The translations under genes and the position numbers were made by a program. Under the pieces are notes generated by a model. That model ran no database searches, was not told where the DNA came from, and worked only from the letters and a program-made list of their open reading frames with translations. Shown piece after piece: positions 1 through 7,761 of a stretch of 64,000 bases of DNA; positions within the stretch are counted from its first letter, which is position 1, and the number at the start of each line of letters is the position of its first letter. This DNA is from an uncultured Prevotellaceae bacterium (GTDB lineage: Bacteria; Bacteroidota; Bacteroidia; Bacteroidales; Bacteroidaceae). The stretch spans positions 1 to 64,000 of the forward strand of contig ONDM01000006.1 in assembly GCA_900316585.1 (NCBI GenBank), written 5' to 3'.

Positions 1-50
1 ACGCCGATGGTACTGCGATGCAATGTGGGAGAGTAGGTAGGTGCCGTCTT
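1..50 (+). rRNA. rrf: 5S ribosomal RNA, 3' end (partial)
   Basis: The first 50 bases read like the 3' part of a bacterial 5S rRNA: the GGTACTGC and GGGAGAGTAGGT segments of the helix IV/loop E region, followed by the closing strand of helix I. A terminator hairpin follows at once, as expected at the end of an rRNA operon. The 5' part and the rest of the operon lie outside the window, and the exact 3' end is uncertain by a few bases. Confidence 0.78.
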
Positions 51-60
51 AATCAATCGG

Positions 61-97
61 GAGACTTCAGGATTCATTTCCTGAGGTCTCTTTTTTT
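61..97 (+). terminator. rRNA operon terminator
   Basis: Inverted repeat GAGACTTCAGG (61-71) and CCTGAGGTCTC (80-90), with one G-T pair and an 8-base loop, followed by seven T (91-97). It sits directly behind the 5S fragment and is a standard intrinsic terminator. Confidence 0.85.
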
Positions 98-220
98 GTC
101 TTTCTAATACAGGATAAGTTATTTAAGTTTCTTATTATGAAAAATAATTAATTAGTAGTTTAGTATGATAGTTGTTTTTAATTAAGTTTGCACAAGTTTA
201 TTTGTAAAAGATAGAATTTA

Positions 221-673
221 ATGGATTTTTATATTGATAGAGGAAAAGTTGCTGATGCTAATATTTTAGCAACTTTTCAAGTAGATATGGCTTTAGAGTC
301 AGAAGGAAAATCAATAAATTATAATGTTGTATTAAAAGGAGTTACAACTGCATTAGAAGACGAAAATAATGGTTTATATTTTGTTGTAAGGAATTTTCAA
401 GACTTTCCTATTGGCAGTTTATTGGTTACAAAAGAATGGAGCGATTGGACTAATTCCTGGTATTGGTGGATTCAGAGTGTTTATATTGAGCCTAAGTATA
501 GAGGGAAAGGTCTCTATTCTTTATTATATAATCAGGTTAAATGCATTGCAAAAGATAATGGCGTTCATTGCTTAAAATTATATGTTGATCATGATAATCT
601 AAATGGTCAGAGAATATATGAGAAGTTGGGGATGCATAGAAATCATTATGTTATTTATGAAGCAGAATTATGA
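221..673 (+). CDS. GNAT-family N-acetyltransferase
   Basis: A 150-residue protein with the GNAT fold. The acetyl-CoA-binding motif A is visible as VYIEPKYRGKG (about residues 87-97, with R-G-K-G at 94-97), and the late GNAT signature GQRIYEKLGM follows near 129-138. Such enzymes move an acetyl group from acetyl-CoA to an amine; the substrate cannot be told from sequence. It stands alone between the rRNA terminator and a converging gene. Its codon use is strikingly AT-rich compared with the rest of the window, which suggests later acquisition next to the rRNA operon. Family call is secure; function beyond that is open. Confidence 0.85.
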   Translation: MDFYIDRGKVADANILATFQVDMALESEGKSINYNVVLKGVTTALEDENNGLYFVVRNFQDFPIGSLLVTKEWSDWTNSWYWWIQSVYIEPKYRGKGLYSLLYNQVKCIAKDNGVHCLKLYVDHDNLNGQRIYEKLGMHRNHYVIYEAEL

Positions 674-680
674 TAAAAAA

Positions 681-718
681 GAACCCGAACTTTAAAAATG
701 AAGTTCGGGTTCTTTTTT
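681..718. terminator. bidirectional terminator between converging genes
   Basis: Perfect 12-bp inverted repeat GAACCCGAACTT (681-692) and AAGTTCGGGTTC (701-712). It is preceded by six A and followed by six T, so it can end transcription from the GNAT gene on the plus strand and from the secreted-protein gene on the minus strand. Confidence 0.9.
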
Positions 719-734
719 ATATCAATCAGATTAT

Positions 735-1703
735 TCATCTGTGTCCATTTCCATGAGATCTGCTTCCGCGGCTAATATGATTACTATTTGTATTACTTCT
801 GTGTGAACCTGAATTGCTTCGGCTAATGCGTGAAGGTGAACTTCCACCAATTGCACTTCCTCTACTCATGCTGCTAGAGCTACTTCTGCTATTCATGTTG
901 CCATGGTTATTGCTCCCACGATTCATGCTACCATGGTTATTGCTCCCACGATTCATGTTTCCATGGTTATTGCTCCCACGATTCATGCTACCATGGTTAT
1001 TGCTCCCACGATTCATGTTTCCATGATTATTGTTTCCGCGATTCATGTTGCCATGGTTATTGTTTCCACGATCCATGTTGCCATGGTTATTGTTTCCGCG
1101 ATCCATGTTGCCATGGTTATTGTTTCCATGATTCATGTTCCCATGGTTGTTGTCACCACGATTCATAATGTGCCCATTATTAATTCTTCCATGATGGATG
1201 CCTCCTCCAGTTCTATGAGCAGGACGTGGTATGCGAGCTACAGCTCTGCGGTGCATATTGAATCTTCCACTGTAATAGGTTGGATGGTGGAAGTGCCCAC
1301 CATTATATCGATAATATAATCTTGGAATACCATAGAAGAAATGAGTCCGTGCATAGTAGTTGTAAATTCCAAATGCCCATCCACCACGATAAATGTAAGC
1401 TGGATATAGGAAGTAGTCACAACTTAGGAAGTAATCCCACTGCCAATCGTAAAGAACATAGCTCAAGTCTTCGTAACGACGATTAAAGATGTTGTCATAT
1501 AAACCGTCCACTGGACCTAATGCACGGAAATAATCGTAATTGATCTCATACACGTCATCTGCTTGGTCATCGGTTAAGTACAACTCATAGACCATTTTGT
1601 CAGTAAGGAAGCGAGCTTCCTCACGAGAACGATGTACGCTAAGTGCATTTGCGTTAACACCTACAGTGAAAACAGCCAACAAAGTCAAGATAACCTTTTT
1701 CAT
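735..1703 (-). CDS. secreted LTxxQ-motif protein with Asn/His/Gly-rich 10-residue repeats
   Basis: A 322-residue protein with an N-terminal signal peptide (about residues 1-20). The globular part (about 25-150) holds EEARFLTDKMVYELYLTDDQ, then a Tyr/Trp/Phe-rich stretch. LTDDQ at 43-47 resembles the LTxxQ motif of periplasmic Spy/CpxP proteins, but homology is unproven. Residues about 178-268 are nine copies of a 10-residue unit of the type MNRGSNNHGN, followed by a Ser/Arg-rich tail. The N-terminal half is clearly paralogous to the protein at 7762-8433, which lacks these repeats, and both genes share a special promoter layout. I recognise no function; the repeats suggest a flexible, possibly metal-binding or adhesive surface segment (inference). 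Confidence 0.85.
   Translation of the reverse strand: MKKVILTLLAVFTVGVNANALSVHRSREEARFLTDKMVYELYLTDDQADDVYEINYDYFRALGPVDGLYDNIFNRRYEDLSYVLYDWQWDYFLSCDYFLYPAYIYRGGWAFGIYNYYARTHFFYGIPRLYYRYNGGHFHHPTYYSGRFNMHRRAVARIPRPAHRTGGGIHHGRINNGHIMNRGDNNHGNMNHGNNNHGNMDRGNNNHGNMDRGNNNHGNMNRGNNNHGNMNRGSNNHGSMNRGSNNHGNMNRGSNNHGSMNRGSNNHGNMNSRSSSSSMSRGSAIGGSSPSRISRSNSGSHRSNTNSNHISRGSRSHGNGHR
901..1170 (-). repeat. in-frame 30-bp tandem repeat (nine copies)
   Basis: Nine consecutive 30-bp units, each beginning CCATGGTTAT or close to it on the plus strand, encode the 10-residue repeats of the secreted protein. Bases 901-960 and 961-1020 are identical over 60 bp, so two units were duplicated together recently. 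Units toward 1170 are more diverged. Copy number is likely to vary between strains. Confidence 0.95.
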
Positions 1704-1744
1704 AACTATAGTGTTTAAGTTGTTAATGATTCTTTTTCACATTG

Positions 1745-1810
1745 CAAATATATAGAGGGAGTTTTCCTACAACAAGAGAAAAACCCTAAAAGAAGAGAGG
1801 ATTTTCCCTA
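1745..1810 (-). promoter_or_regulatory. promoter with 22-bp-phased TAGGG direct repeats (gene 735-1703)
   Basis: On the minus strand: TAGGG starting at 1810, a second TAGGG at 1788 (22 bp on), a -33-like CTTG about 12 bp further, and the -7 box TATATTTG starting at 1752 (36 bp after the second repeat). The same spacings, 22 and 36, recur upstream of the genes starting at 7762 and 31773. The early transcript TTTGCAATGTGAAA is also identical to that of the gene starting at 31773. Confidence 0.75.
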
Positions 1811-1813
1811 ATT

Positions 1814-1852
1814 AAAAAAAGAGACTCACATATTATTAATGAGTCTCTTTTT
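1814..1852. terminator. terminator behind glnN
   Basis: GAGACTCA (1821-1828) pairs with TGAGTCTC (1840-1847). Seven A flank it on the left and T on the right, so it can act on both strands. It lies 25 bp past the glnN stop codon on the minus strand and just upstream of the regulated promoter of the next gene. Confidence 0.85.
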
Positions 1853-1876
1853 AATTGTTAATAATTCTATTTGTAA

Positions 1877-4066
1877 TTATCTGATAAACAGTAGTTCTCT
1901 ATATTTCGGCAATGGCCAAATTTCATCATCAATAACCATTTCCAATTTGTCAATATCGTAACGGATATCTTCCAGATATGGGGCAACTGTATCATGATAG
2001 GCAATAGCTCTTTCACGTTGACATTCAATCCTGTTTGCTATCTTACGAGCATCAACCATTTTTTGGACTTTTGAGGTTATATTCTTTGTCCTCATGGAGA
2101 TCTCTCGAATTAACTTAATGTTTTCATCACTAAGTTCCATGGCTTCTTCCCCAAAGATTTCTCTAAGCTTATGTACATTATCGGTTAAAGAACTTTGGTA
2201 ACGGGTTGCAATAGGGATGATGTGGTTGATAGCCATATCCCCAAAGATACGGGCTTCAATCTGTATGGTCTTTGTATAGGTTTCCCATTTGATTTCGTTA
2301 CGGGCTTTAAGTTCCATTTCTGTCATGACATTCATGGTCTCAAACATTTCAATGCTTTCAGGATCCAAGTAGCGGTCAAAAATAATAGGGCAACTTTTTT
2401 CTACATCCAAACCACGTTTAGCAGCTTCAATTTCCCATTCATTAGAATATCCGTTTCCGTCAAATCTGATATTCTTGCAAGCTTTTATATCGTTTCGAAG
2501 GATCTTCAAAATAGCAGTATCTTTGTTTTCTCCTTTCTCTATTAGTGCATCTACGCGTTTCTTGAAATTGACCAAAGCTTCAGCCATTGCCGTGTTCAAT
2601 GCTATCATTGCTGATGCACAGTTTGCCCCGGCTCCTACAGCACGGAACTCAAAACGGTTGCCAGTAAAAGCAAATGGAGAAGTTCTGTTTCTATCCGTAT
2701 TATCAACCATAATCTCAGGGATAGAAGGAATATCTAGTTTCATTCCATGCTTGCCTGATAGGTTAATCAGTTCATCTTCTTCAGTAGCTTCTAAATGATT
2801 TAGGAGATCAGATAGCTGTTTACCTAGGAATGAAGATACGATAGCAGGGGGTGCTTCATTTGCACCTAGGCGATGAGCATTTGTTGCACTCATAATTGAT
2901 GCTTTTAGAAGCCCATTATGCTTATGTACAGCCATTAATGATTCTACAATGAATGTGACAAATCTCAAATTGTCGATTGGCGTTTTACCTGGTGAATGAA
3001 GAAGAACTCCTGTGTCTGTAATTAGAGACCAGTTATTGTGCTTGCCAGAACCGTTAACTCCTGCAAAAGGTTTTTCATGGAGCAGACAACGGAATCCATG
3101 TTTACGGGCGATTTTTTTCATCAATCCCATAATTAACATGTTATGATCAATGGCTAAATTGCATTCTTCATAAATAGGAGCTAATTCAAACTGGTTTGGA
3201 GCAACTTCATTATGTCTAGTTTTACATGGGATGCCTAATTCTAAAGCTTGAATTTCCAAATCCTTCATAAAGGCAGATACTCGTTCTGGTATAGAACCGA
3301 AATAATGGTCGTCCATTTGTTGGTCCTTTGCTGAACTATGCCCCATTAGAGTTCGTCCTGTCAGCAATAAATCTGGCCGTGCTCCGAACAAGCCTTCATC
3401 AACCAAGAAGTACTCTTGTTCCCATCCTAAGTTTGCTTTTACTCTTTTCACATTGGGGTAAAAGTAGAGACAAACATCAGTAGCTGCTTTGTCAACAGCA
3501 TTAAGGGCTTTTAAGAGAGGGGTCTTATAATCCAATGCTTCACCTGTATATGATATAAAGACTGTAGGAATCATAAGAGTGTCACCCATAACGAAGACGG
3601 GAGAGGTCGGATCCCATGCAGAATAGCCACGTGCTTCAAAAGTGCTACGGATGCCTCCGCTGGGGAAAGAAGAAGCATCGGGTTCTTGTTGCATTAGAGA
3701 TTTGCCCTCAAATTCTTCAATCATGCCACCTTTTCCATCATGTTCTACGAAGCCATCGTGTTTTTCGGCAGTAGTGTCTGTCAAAGGTTGGAACCAGTGA
3801 GTGACATGAGTGACACCCAGTTCCATAGCCCATTTTTTCATACCAGCTGCAATCTCGTTGGCCAAAGCACTATCCAAAGGGGTACCGTTGTCCATGACAT
3901 CGCACATTCTGTCATAGGTCTTCTTTGGTAAGTATTTGTACATCTTCTGTTTGTTGAAAACATACTTTCCAAAAAAATCAGATGGCCTTTCTGTTGGAAT
4001 AGGTACATCTAAAGGTCTTTTAGCAAAGGCTTCTCCTACGACCTTAAATCTTAATTTAGATGACAT
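1877..4066 (-). CDS. glnN: glutamine synthetase type III
   Basis: A 729-residue protein of the length typical of GSIII, the large dodecameric glutamine synthetases common in Bacteroidetes. It makes glutamine from glutamate, ammonia and ATP in the cytoplasm. Family marks include the N-terminal RPSDFFGKYVFN region, GWEQEYFLVDE (metal-binding glutamates), HNEVAPNQFELAPIYEE, the ATP/ammonium-site segment GSGKHNNWSL, and the C-terminal GSIII extension. The gene is transcribed alone: a terminator follows it, and a -7-like TATTTTTG (4097-4104, minus strand) lies about 30 bp upstream. Confidence 0.97.
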   Translation of the reverse strand: MSSKLRFKVVGEAFAKRPLDVPIPTERPSDFFGKYVFNKQKMYKYLPKKTYDRMCDVMDNGTPLDSALANEIAAGMKKWAMELGVTHVTHWFQPLTDTTAEKHDGFVEHDGKGGMIEEFEGKSLMQQEPDASSFPSGGIRSTFEARGYSAWDPTSPVFVMGDTLMIPTVFISYTGEALDYKTPLLKALNAVDKAATDVCLYFYPNVKRVKANLGWEQEYFLVDEGLFGARPDLLLTGRTLMGHSSAKDQQMDDHYFGSIPERVSAFMKDLEIQALELGIPCKTRHNEVAPNQFELAPIYEECNLAIDHNMLIMGLMKKIARKHGFRCLLHEKPFAGVNGSGKHNNWSLITDTGVLLHSPGKTPIDNLRFVTFIVESLMAVHKHNGLLKASIMSATNAHRLGANEAPPAIVSSFLGKQLSDLLNHLEATEEDELINLSGKHGMKLDIPSIPEIMVDNTDRNRTSPFAFTGNRFEFRAVGAGANCASAMIALNTAMAEALVNFKKRVDALIEKGENKDTAILKILRNDIKACKNIRFDGNGYSNEWEIEAAKRGLDVEKSCPIIFDRYLDPESIEMFETMNVMTEMELKARNEIKWETYTKTIQIEARIFGDMAINHIIPIATRYQSSLTDNVHKLREIFGEEAMELSDENIKLIREISMRTKNITSKVQKMVDARKIANRIECQRERAIAYHDTVAPYLEDIRYDIDKLEMVIDDEIWPLPKYRELLFIR

Positions 4067-4097
4067 AATTAATTATTGGTTGTTTTTTAGTAAATGC

Positions 4098-4144
4098 AAA
4101 AATACATCAAAAAACCGATACTTCCCGTCTTTTGATGTATTTTT
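4098..4144. terminator. perfect 15-bp inverted repeat between dapL and glnN
   Basis: AAAAATACATCAAAA (4098-4112) and TTTTGATGTATTTTT (4130-4144) are exact inverted copies with a 17-base loop. On the minus strand it follows the dapL stop by about 30 bases and ends in a T-run, so it can terminate dapL. Its outer arm also contains the -7 box of glnN (TATTTTTG on the minus strand), so terminator and promoter overlap. Confidence 0.7.
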
Positions 4145-4175
4145 GTTTAAAGTGTAATCTTTTTTGAGCTTTATT

Positions 4176-5408
4176 CTATCTTAACCAATGCTTTAAGCGT
4201 CTTACAGCTTCTTCACAGTCTTCAAGCTGCCCAAAGGCTGTTAGACGGATATATCCTTCTCCTGATGGTCCAAATCCCACTCCTGGAGTTGTAACCACAT
4301 GAATTTCATAAAGCATTTTTTCAAAGAATTTCCATGAACTTTCTCCATTTGGTGTCTTAAACCAGATGTATGGCGCATTTTCACCGCCATAGCACTGAAT
4401 GTTTAAGCTTTTCAATGCATCTCGCAGAAGCTTAGCATTATTCAGATAGTAATCAATAGTGGCTTTTACTTGTTTTTTCCCATCTTCGCTATATATTGCC
4501 TCTGCACCACGTTGGGTAATATAAGAAGTGCCATTGAACTTGGTACTTTGACGACGATTCCAAAGTGGATTCAAAGCAATCTTCTCACCATTGGACGTTA
4601 AGGCTTTTACTTCTTTTGGGATTACGGTATATCCACAGCGAACACCTGTGAAGCCTGCTGTTTTGGAGTAACTATGAAACTCAATGGCACATTTCTTTGC
4701 ACCTTTTATCTCATAGATTGAATGTGGAATTTCAGGATCTTGAATAAAGGCTTCATATGCGGCATCATATAAAATAAGACAATCATTTGCCAAAGCATAA
4801 TCTACCCATTTCGTCAATTCTTTACGATTTATTACAGTCCCTGTTGGATTGTTTGGGAAACAGAGATAGATAAAATCAAGACGTTTATTGGGGATTTGGG
4901 GGATGAAGTTGTTTTCAGCATTGCATGGCATATAATGAACGTTGTTCCAAAGTCCATCTTCTTGATAGGAGCCGGCTCGGCCTGCCATGACATTTGAATC
5001 TATATAGACAGGATATACAGGGTCTGTCAAGCCGAATAAATTGTCATGTCCTAGGATATCACCTATATTCCCTATATCACTTTTTGCACCATCACTGATG
5101 AAAATTTCACTGGAGTCAAATTTAATGCCTCTTGGCGCAAAATCATTCTTTATTATAGCTTCTTGAAGAAAATCGTATCCTTGTTCTGGCCCATACCCAC
5201 GGAATGTCTCTTTGTGACCCATTTCTTCAACAGCTTTTTTCATCGCCTCGATACATGCCTGAGCCAATGGCTGAGTCACATCACCAATGCCCATGCGAAT
5301 AATATCAGCTTTTGGATTAGTTGTCTTAAATACTTTAACCTTTTTAGCTATATCAACAAACAGATAATTCGTCTGTAGATTTAAGAAATTCTCATTTACT
5401 AACGCCAT
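4176..5408 (-). CDS. dapL: LL-diaminopimelate aminotransferase
   Basis: A 410-residue class I/II PLP aminotransferase that matches DapL from its start (NENFLNLQTNYLFVDIAKKV) to its end. DapL turns tetrahydrodipicolinate directly into LL-diaminopimelate, skipping the succinylase or acetylase steps of lysine and peptidoglycan synthesis. Visible marks: RMGIGDVTQPL near the N-terminus, CFPNNPTGTV, YDAAYEAF, and the PLP lysine in SYSKTAGFTG (Lys249). It has its own leader with a -7-like TATTTTTG at 5484-5491 on the minus strand. Confidence 0.95.
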   Translation of the reverse strand: MALVNENFLNLQTNYLFVDIAKKVKVFKTTNPKADIIRMGIGDVTQPLAQACIEAMKKAVEEMGHKETFRGYGPEQGYDFLQEAIIKNDFAPRGIKFDSSEIFISDGAKSDIGNIGDILGHDNLFGLTDPVYPVYIDSNVMAGRAGSYQEDGLWNNVHYMPCNAENNFIPQIPNKRLDFIYLCFPNNPTGTVINRKELTKWVDYALANDCLILYDAAYEAFIQDPEIPHSIYEIKGAKKCAIEFHSYSKTAGFTGVRCGYTVIPKEVKALTSNGEKIALNPLWNRRQSTKFNGTSYITQRGAEAIYSEDGKKQVKATIDYYLNNAKLLRDALKSLNIQCYGGENAPYIWFKTPNGESSWKFFEKMLYEIHVVTTPGVGFGPSGEGYIRLTAFGQLEDCEEAVRRLKHWLR

Positions 5409-5508
5409 ATTATAGCTCTCTTATAGGGTATCAAATTGTCTCTCTAATCATCCTTTAGATTCCCTTTTATTCATACATTTTCGCAAAAATATAACTTTTT
5501 GAACAATA

Positions 5509-5549
5509 AATGGCTAAAGATGAGAACGTTTTTTCATACTTTAGCCATT
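5509..5549. terminator. inverted repeat behind aguB
   Basis: AATGGCTAAAG (5509-5519) and CTTTAGCCATT (5539-5549) are perfect inverted copies with a 19-base loop, about 20 bp past the aguB stop codon. The T-tract on the minus strand is interrupted, so it may be a weak terminator or a processing hairpin. Confidence 0.55.
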
Positions 5550-5569
5550 ATAGTAACATTTTTTAAGAA

Positions 5570-6454
5570 TTAGTCGATAAATCTTTTAGTTAGTCCTTCA
5601 AATTCATCCACTCTACGGTCACGGAAGAAAGGCCACCATCGTCTGACATTTTCGCTTCGTTCCAAGTCTATATCAACCAACATGTTGATTTCCCTGTCGT
5701 TTGGTCCTTGTGCAATGATTTCTCCTTGTGGTCCTGCTACAAAACTGCTTCCCCAGAACTGGATGCCGTTTGTCTGCCCGGAAGGGTCTGATTCCCATCC
5801 TACACGGTTTACAGCTATAACAGGGATACCATTTGCCACAGCATGACCTCTTTGCACTGTAATCCATGCTTCTCGTTGGCGTGCTTGCTCTTCGGGGGTA
5901 TCACTGCTTTCATAACCTATAGCCGTAGGATAAATGAGTAGTTCTGCACCTTGAAGTGCCATCAGTCTAGCACCTTCTGGATACCATTGATCCCAACAGA
6001 TTTGTACACCTAATTTGCCTATCGATGTTTGAATAGGGTGGAAACCTAAGTCACCTGGCGTAAAATAGAATTTCTCGTAATAAGCTGGGTCGTCAGGGAT
6101 ATGGTTTTTCCGGTAGATTCCGACAATGCTTCCATCTTTTTCAAAAACTACAGCTGTGTTATGATACAGACCTGCAGCTCGTTTCTCGAAAAGACTTGTA
6201 ACTAATACAATACCATATTTTTTAGCCAAATTTCCAAAGAAATCAGTAGAAGGTCCTGGTATTGGTTCGGCCAAATCAAAATTGTCTGTGTTTTCTACTT
6301 GGCAAAAGTACAACGAATTATGGAGTTCCTGTAATATCACAAGTTCGGCCCCATGTTCAGCCAGTGCACTGATATTATCATGTAGCTTGCGTAAATTGTC
6401 CTTTACGTTTTCAGAGTTGGATTGCTGTATTAATCCTATTTTGATTCTTTTCAT
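5570..6454 (-). CDS. aguB: N-carbamoylputrescine amidase
   Basis: A 294-residue nitrilase-superfamily hydrolase. The Glu-Lys-Cys triad is visible: Glu43 in LQELHNS, Lys116 in YRKNHIPDD and Cys153 in GVQICWDQWYPE. These flanking motifs and the length fit AguB, which hydrolyses N-carbamoylputrescine to putrescine, CO2 and ammonia. The gene starts 5 bp after the agmatine deiminase gene, the preceding enzyme of the same route, which supports the specific function over a generic amidohydrolase. Confidence 0.94.
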   Translation of the reverse strand: MKRIKIGLIQQSNSENVKDNLRKLHDNISALAEHGAELVILQELHNSLYFCQVENTDNFDLAEPIPGPSTDFFGNLAKKYGIVLVTSLFEKRAAGLYHNTAVVFEKDGSIVGIYRKNHIPDDPAYYEKFYFTPGDLGFHPIQTSIGKLGVQICWDQWYPEGARLMALQGAELLIYPTAIGYESSDTPEEQARQREAWITVQRGHAVANGIPVIAVNRVGWESDPSGQTNGIQFWGSSFVAGPQGEIIAQGPNDREINMLVDIDLERSENVRRWWPFFRDRRVDEFEGLTKRFID

Positions 6455-6459
6455 GTACC

Positions 6460-7593
6460 TTATTTTATATTGAATACTTCTTTAGGAAATTGCATGGTAA
6501 CACAATGTAATGAACCATGCTGCCGAATAAGTGCTTCGCAGTTTATACCTATTATATTTCTAGTAGGAAATGCTTTTTTCAGTTGTTCAGCAGCCTTGGT
6601 GTCGTTTTTCGGTTGATTGTAAGTGGGATAGAGAACAACTTCATTCATGATGAGGAAATTTGCATAAGTGGCAGGTAGTCGTTCCCCATCTTCAAAGACT
6701 GGATCTGCCATAGGAAGTGGAATCAAACGATAAGGTTCTCCCTTCAGTGTTCTGAAAGATTTTAATTGCTCTTCCATTTTTTTGAGTTCATCAAAATGCT
6801 CATCTGTATTATTGCTGCATTGTACATAGACAATGGTGTCCTCTGGACAGAATCGTGCTAATGTGTCTATATGGCTGTCAGTGTCGTCTCCTGCCAAATA
6901 GCCATGATCTAGCCAAAGTACCTGTTTTAAGTTAAACTCCTGTTTCAAATATTCTTCTATCTGGTCTTTGGATAAAGGCTCATTTCTATTGGGTGCAGTT
7001 AAACATGCCGTTGTAGTCAACAAGGTACCACAACCATCACTTTCTATCGATCCTCCTTCCAGCACGAAATCCAAACAGTTTTTATATTTCCCATTCATAA
7101 TGCCAGACACTGCCATTTTCCTGCAGATTTGATTGTCTAGATTAGATGCGAATTTCTGTCCCCATCCGTTGAAACGAAAATCCAAAAGTGTGGGGCCGGT
7201 CTCGTCGAGCATGGTTATAAAGCCATGGTCACGAGCCCAAGTGTCATTTGTTGGACATTTGAAAAAGGTTATATTCTTAAGATTACCTAGTTGTTGCCTA
7301 GTTTTTTGAGGCTCAGGAGTTACAATGATTAAGGGTTGACGTGTAGCTATTTCATTCGCCAGATTCTTGAAGCAATCTGTAACTTCATTTAGCATATATG
7401 CCCAATCTGTATTCTGGTGGGGCCAAGTTAATTGAATGGCACTTTGCTCTTGCCATTCAGCCGGAAGAAATGTATTTTTTATTTTCTTCTTTTCTGATAG
7501 GATTTCCTTGGTATTATTTTTCAAAGCTTTTTCTTCTTCTTCTGCATTAATGGTGTTGAATAAACGACCTATATTTTTCTGTTTGTTTTGCAA
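6460..7593 (-). CDS. aguA: agmatine deiminase
   Basis: A peptidyl-arginine-deiminase-fold enzyme that converts agmatine to N-carbamoylputrescine. Marks include WPHQNTDWAYML near the start, NDTWARDHGF, LEGGSIESDG, DDTDSHIDTLARF and the catalytic-Cys end motif GSLHCVTMQFP. The core, from TFLPAEW on, is full length. The start is unusual: there is no in-frame ATG between the upstream stop and the core. The longest reading starts with TTG at 7593 and gives a 377-residue protein with about 40 extra charged residues; another TTG sits near 7525. The first gene of a two-gene polyamine operon with aguB. Confidence 0.93.
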   Translation of the reverse strand: MQNKQKNIGRLFNTINAEEEEKALKNNTKEILSEKKKIKNTFLPAEWQEQSAIQLTWPHQNTDWAYMLNEVTDCFKNLANEIATRQPLIIVTPEPQKTRQQLGNLKNITFFKCPTNDTWARDHGFITMLDETGPTLLDFRFNGWGQKFASNLDNQICRKMAVSGIMNGKYKNCLDFVLEGGSIESDGCGTLLTTTACLTAPNRNEPLSKDQIEEYLKQEFNLKQVLWLDHGYLAGDDTDSHIDTLARFCPEDTIVYVQCSNNTDEHFDELKKMEEQLKSFRTLKGEPYRLIPLPMADPVFEDGERLPATYANFLIMNEVVLYPTYNQPKNDTKAAEQLKKAFPTRNIIGINCEALIRQHGSLHCVTMQFPKEVFNIK

Positions 7594-7649
7594 TATTCGG
7601 TAAAAAATGCCATATTTGCAAATAAATCAGGTGATTTCCCCAAAGGTGT

Positions 7650-7715
7650 TAGGGAAAATCCCTTATTCTTTTAGGATTTTCAATTTGATAATAGGAATTT
7701 AATCGTTTATCTTTG
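7650..7715 (+). promoter_or_regulatory. promoter with 22-bp-phased TAGGG direct repeats (gene 7762-8433)
   Basis: TAGGG at 7650, TAGGA at 7672 (22 bp later), -33 TTTG at 7684-7687, a 20-bp spacer, and -7 TATCTTTG at 7708-7715 (36 bp after the second repeat). The block TTAGGGAAAATCC and the following TTTTAGG match the promoter of the paralogue at 735-1703, in the same arrangement. Confidence 0.78.
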
Positions 7716-7761
7716 CCAGTGAAGAAAGGATTCTAGTAATAACCATTTAAATAAACTGATT

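Noticed and set aside
901-1170. Possible CRISPR-like array
   Set aside because: The 30-bp units touch each other with no spacers and encode a protein repeat in frame.
903-1319. Plus-strand open frames with a repeating hydrophobic pattern over the tandem repeat
   Set aside because: They are the antisense reading of the 30-bp repeat inside the secreted-protein gene; the minus-strand gene has a signal peptide, a paralogue and a promoter, and the plus frames have none.
5509-5549. Riboswitch upstream of dapL (lysine-type)
   Set aside because: Only a single short hairpin is seen, placed behind aguB and upstream of the likely dapL -7 box, not inside the dapL leader; none of the lysine riboswitch core is recognisable.
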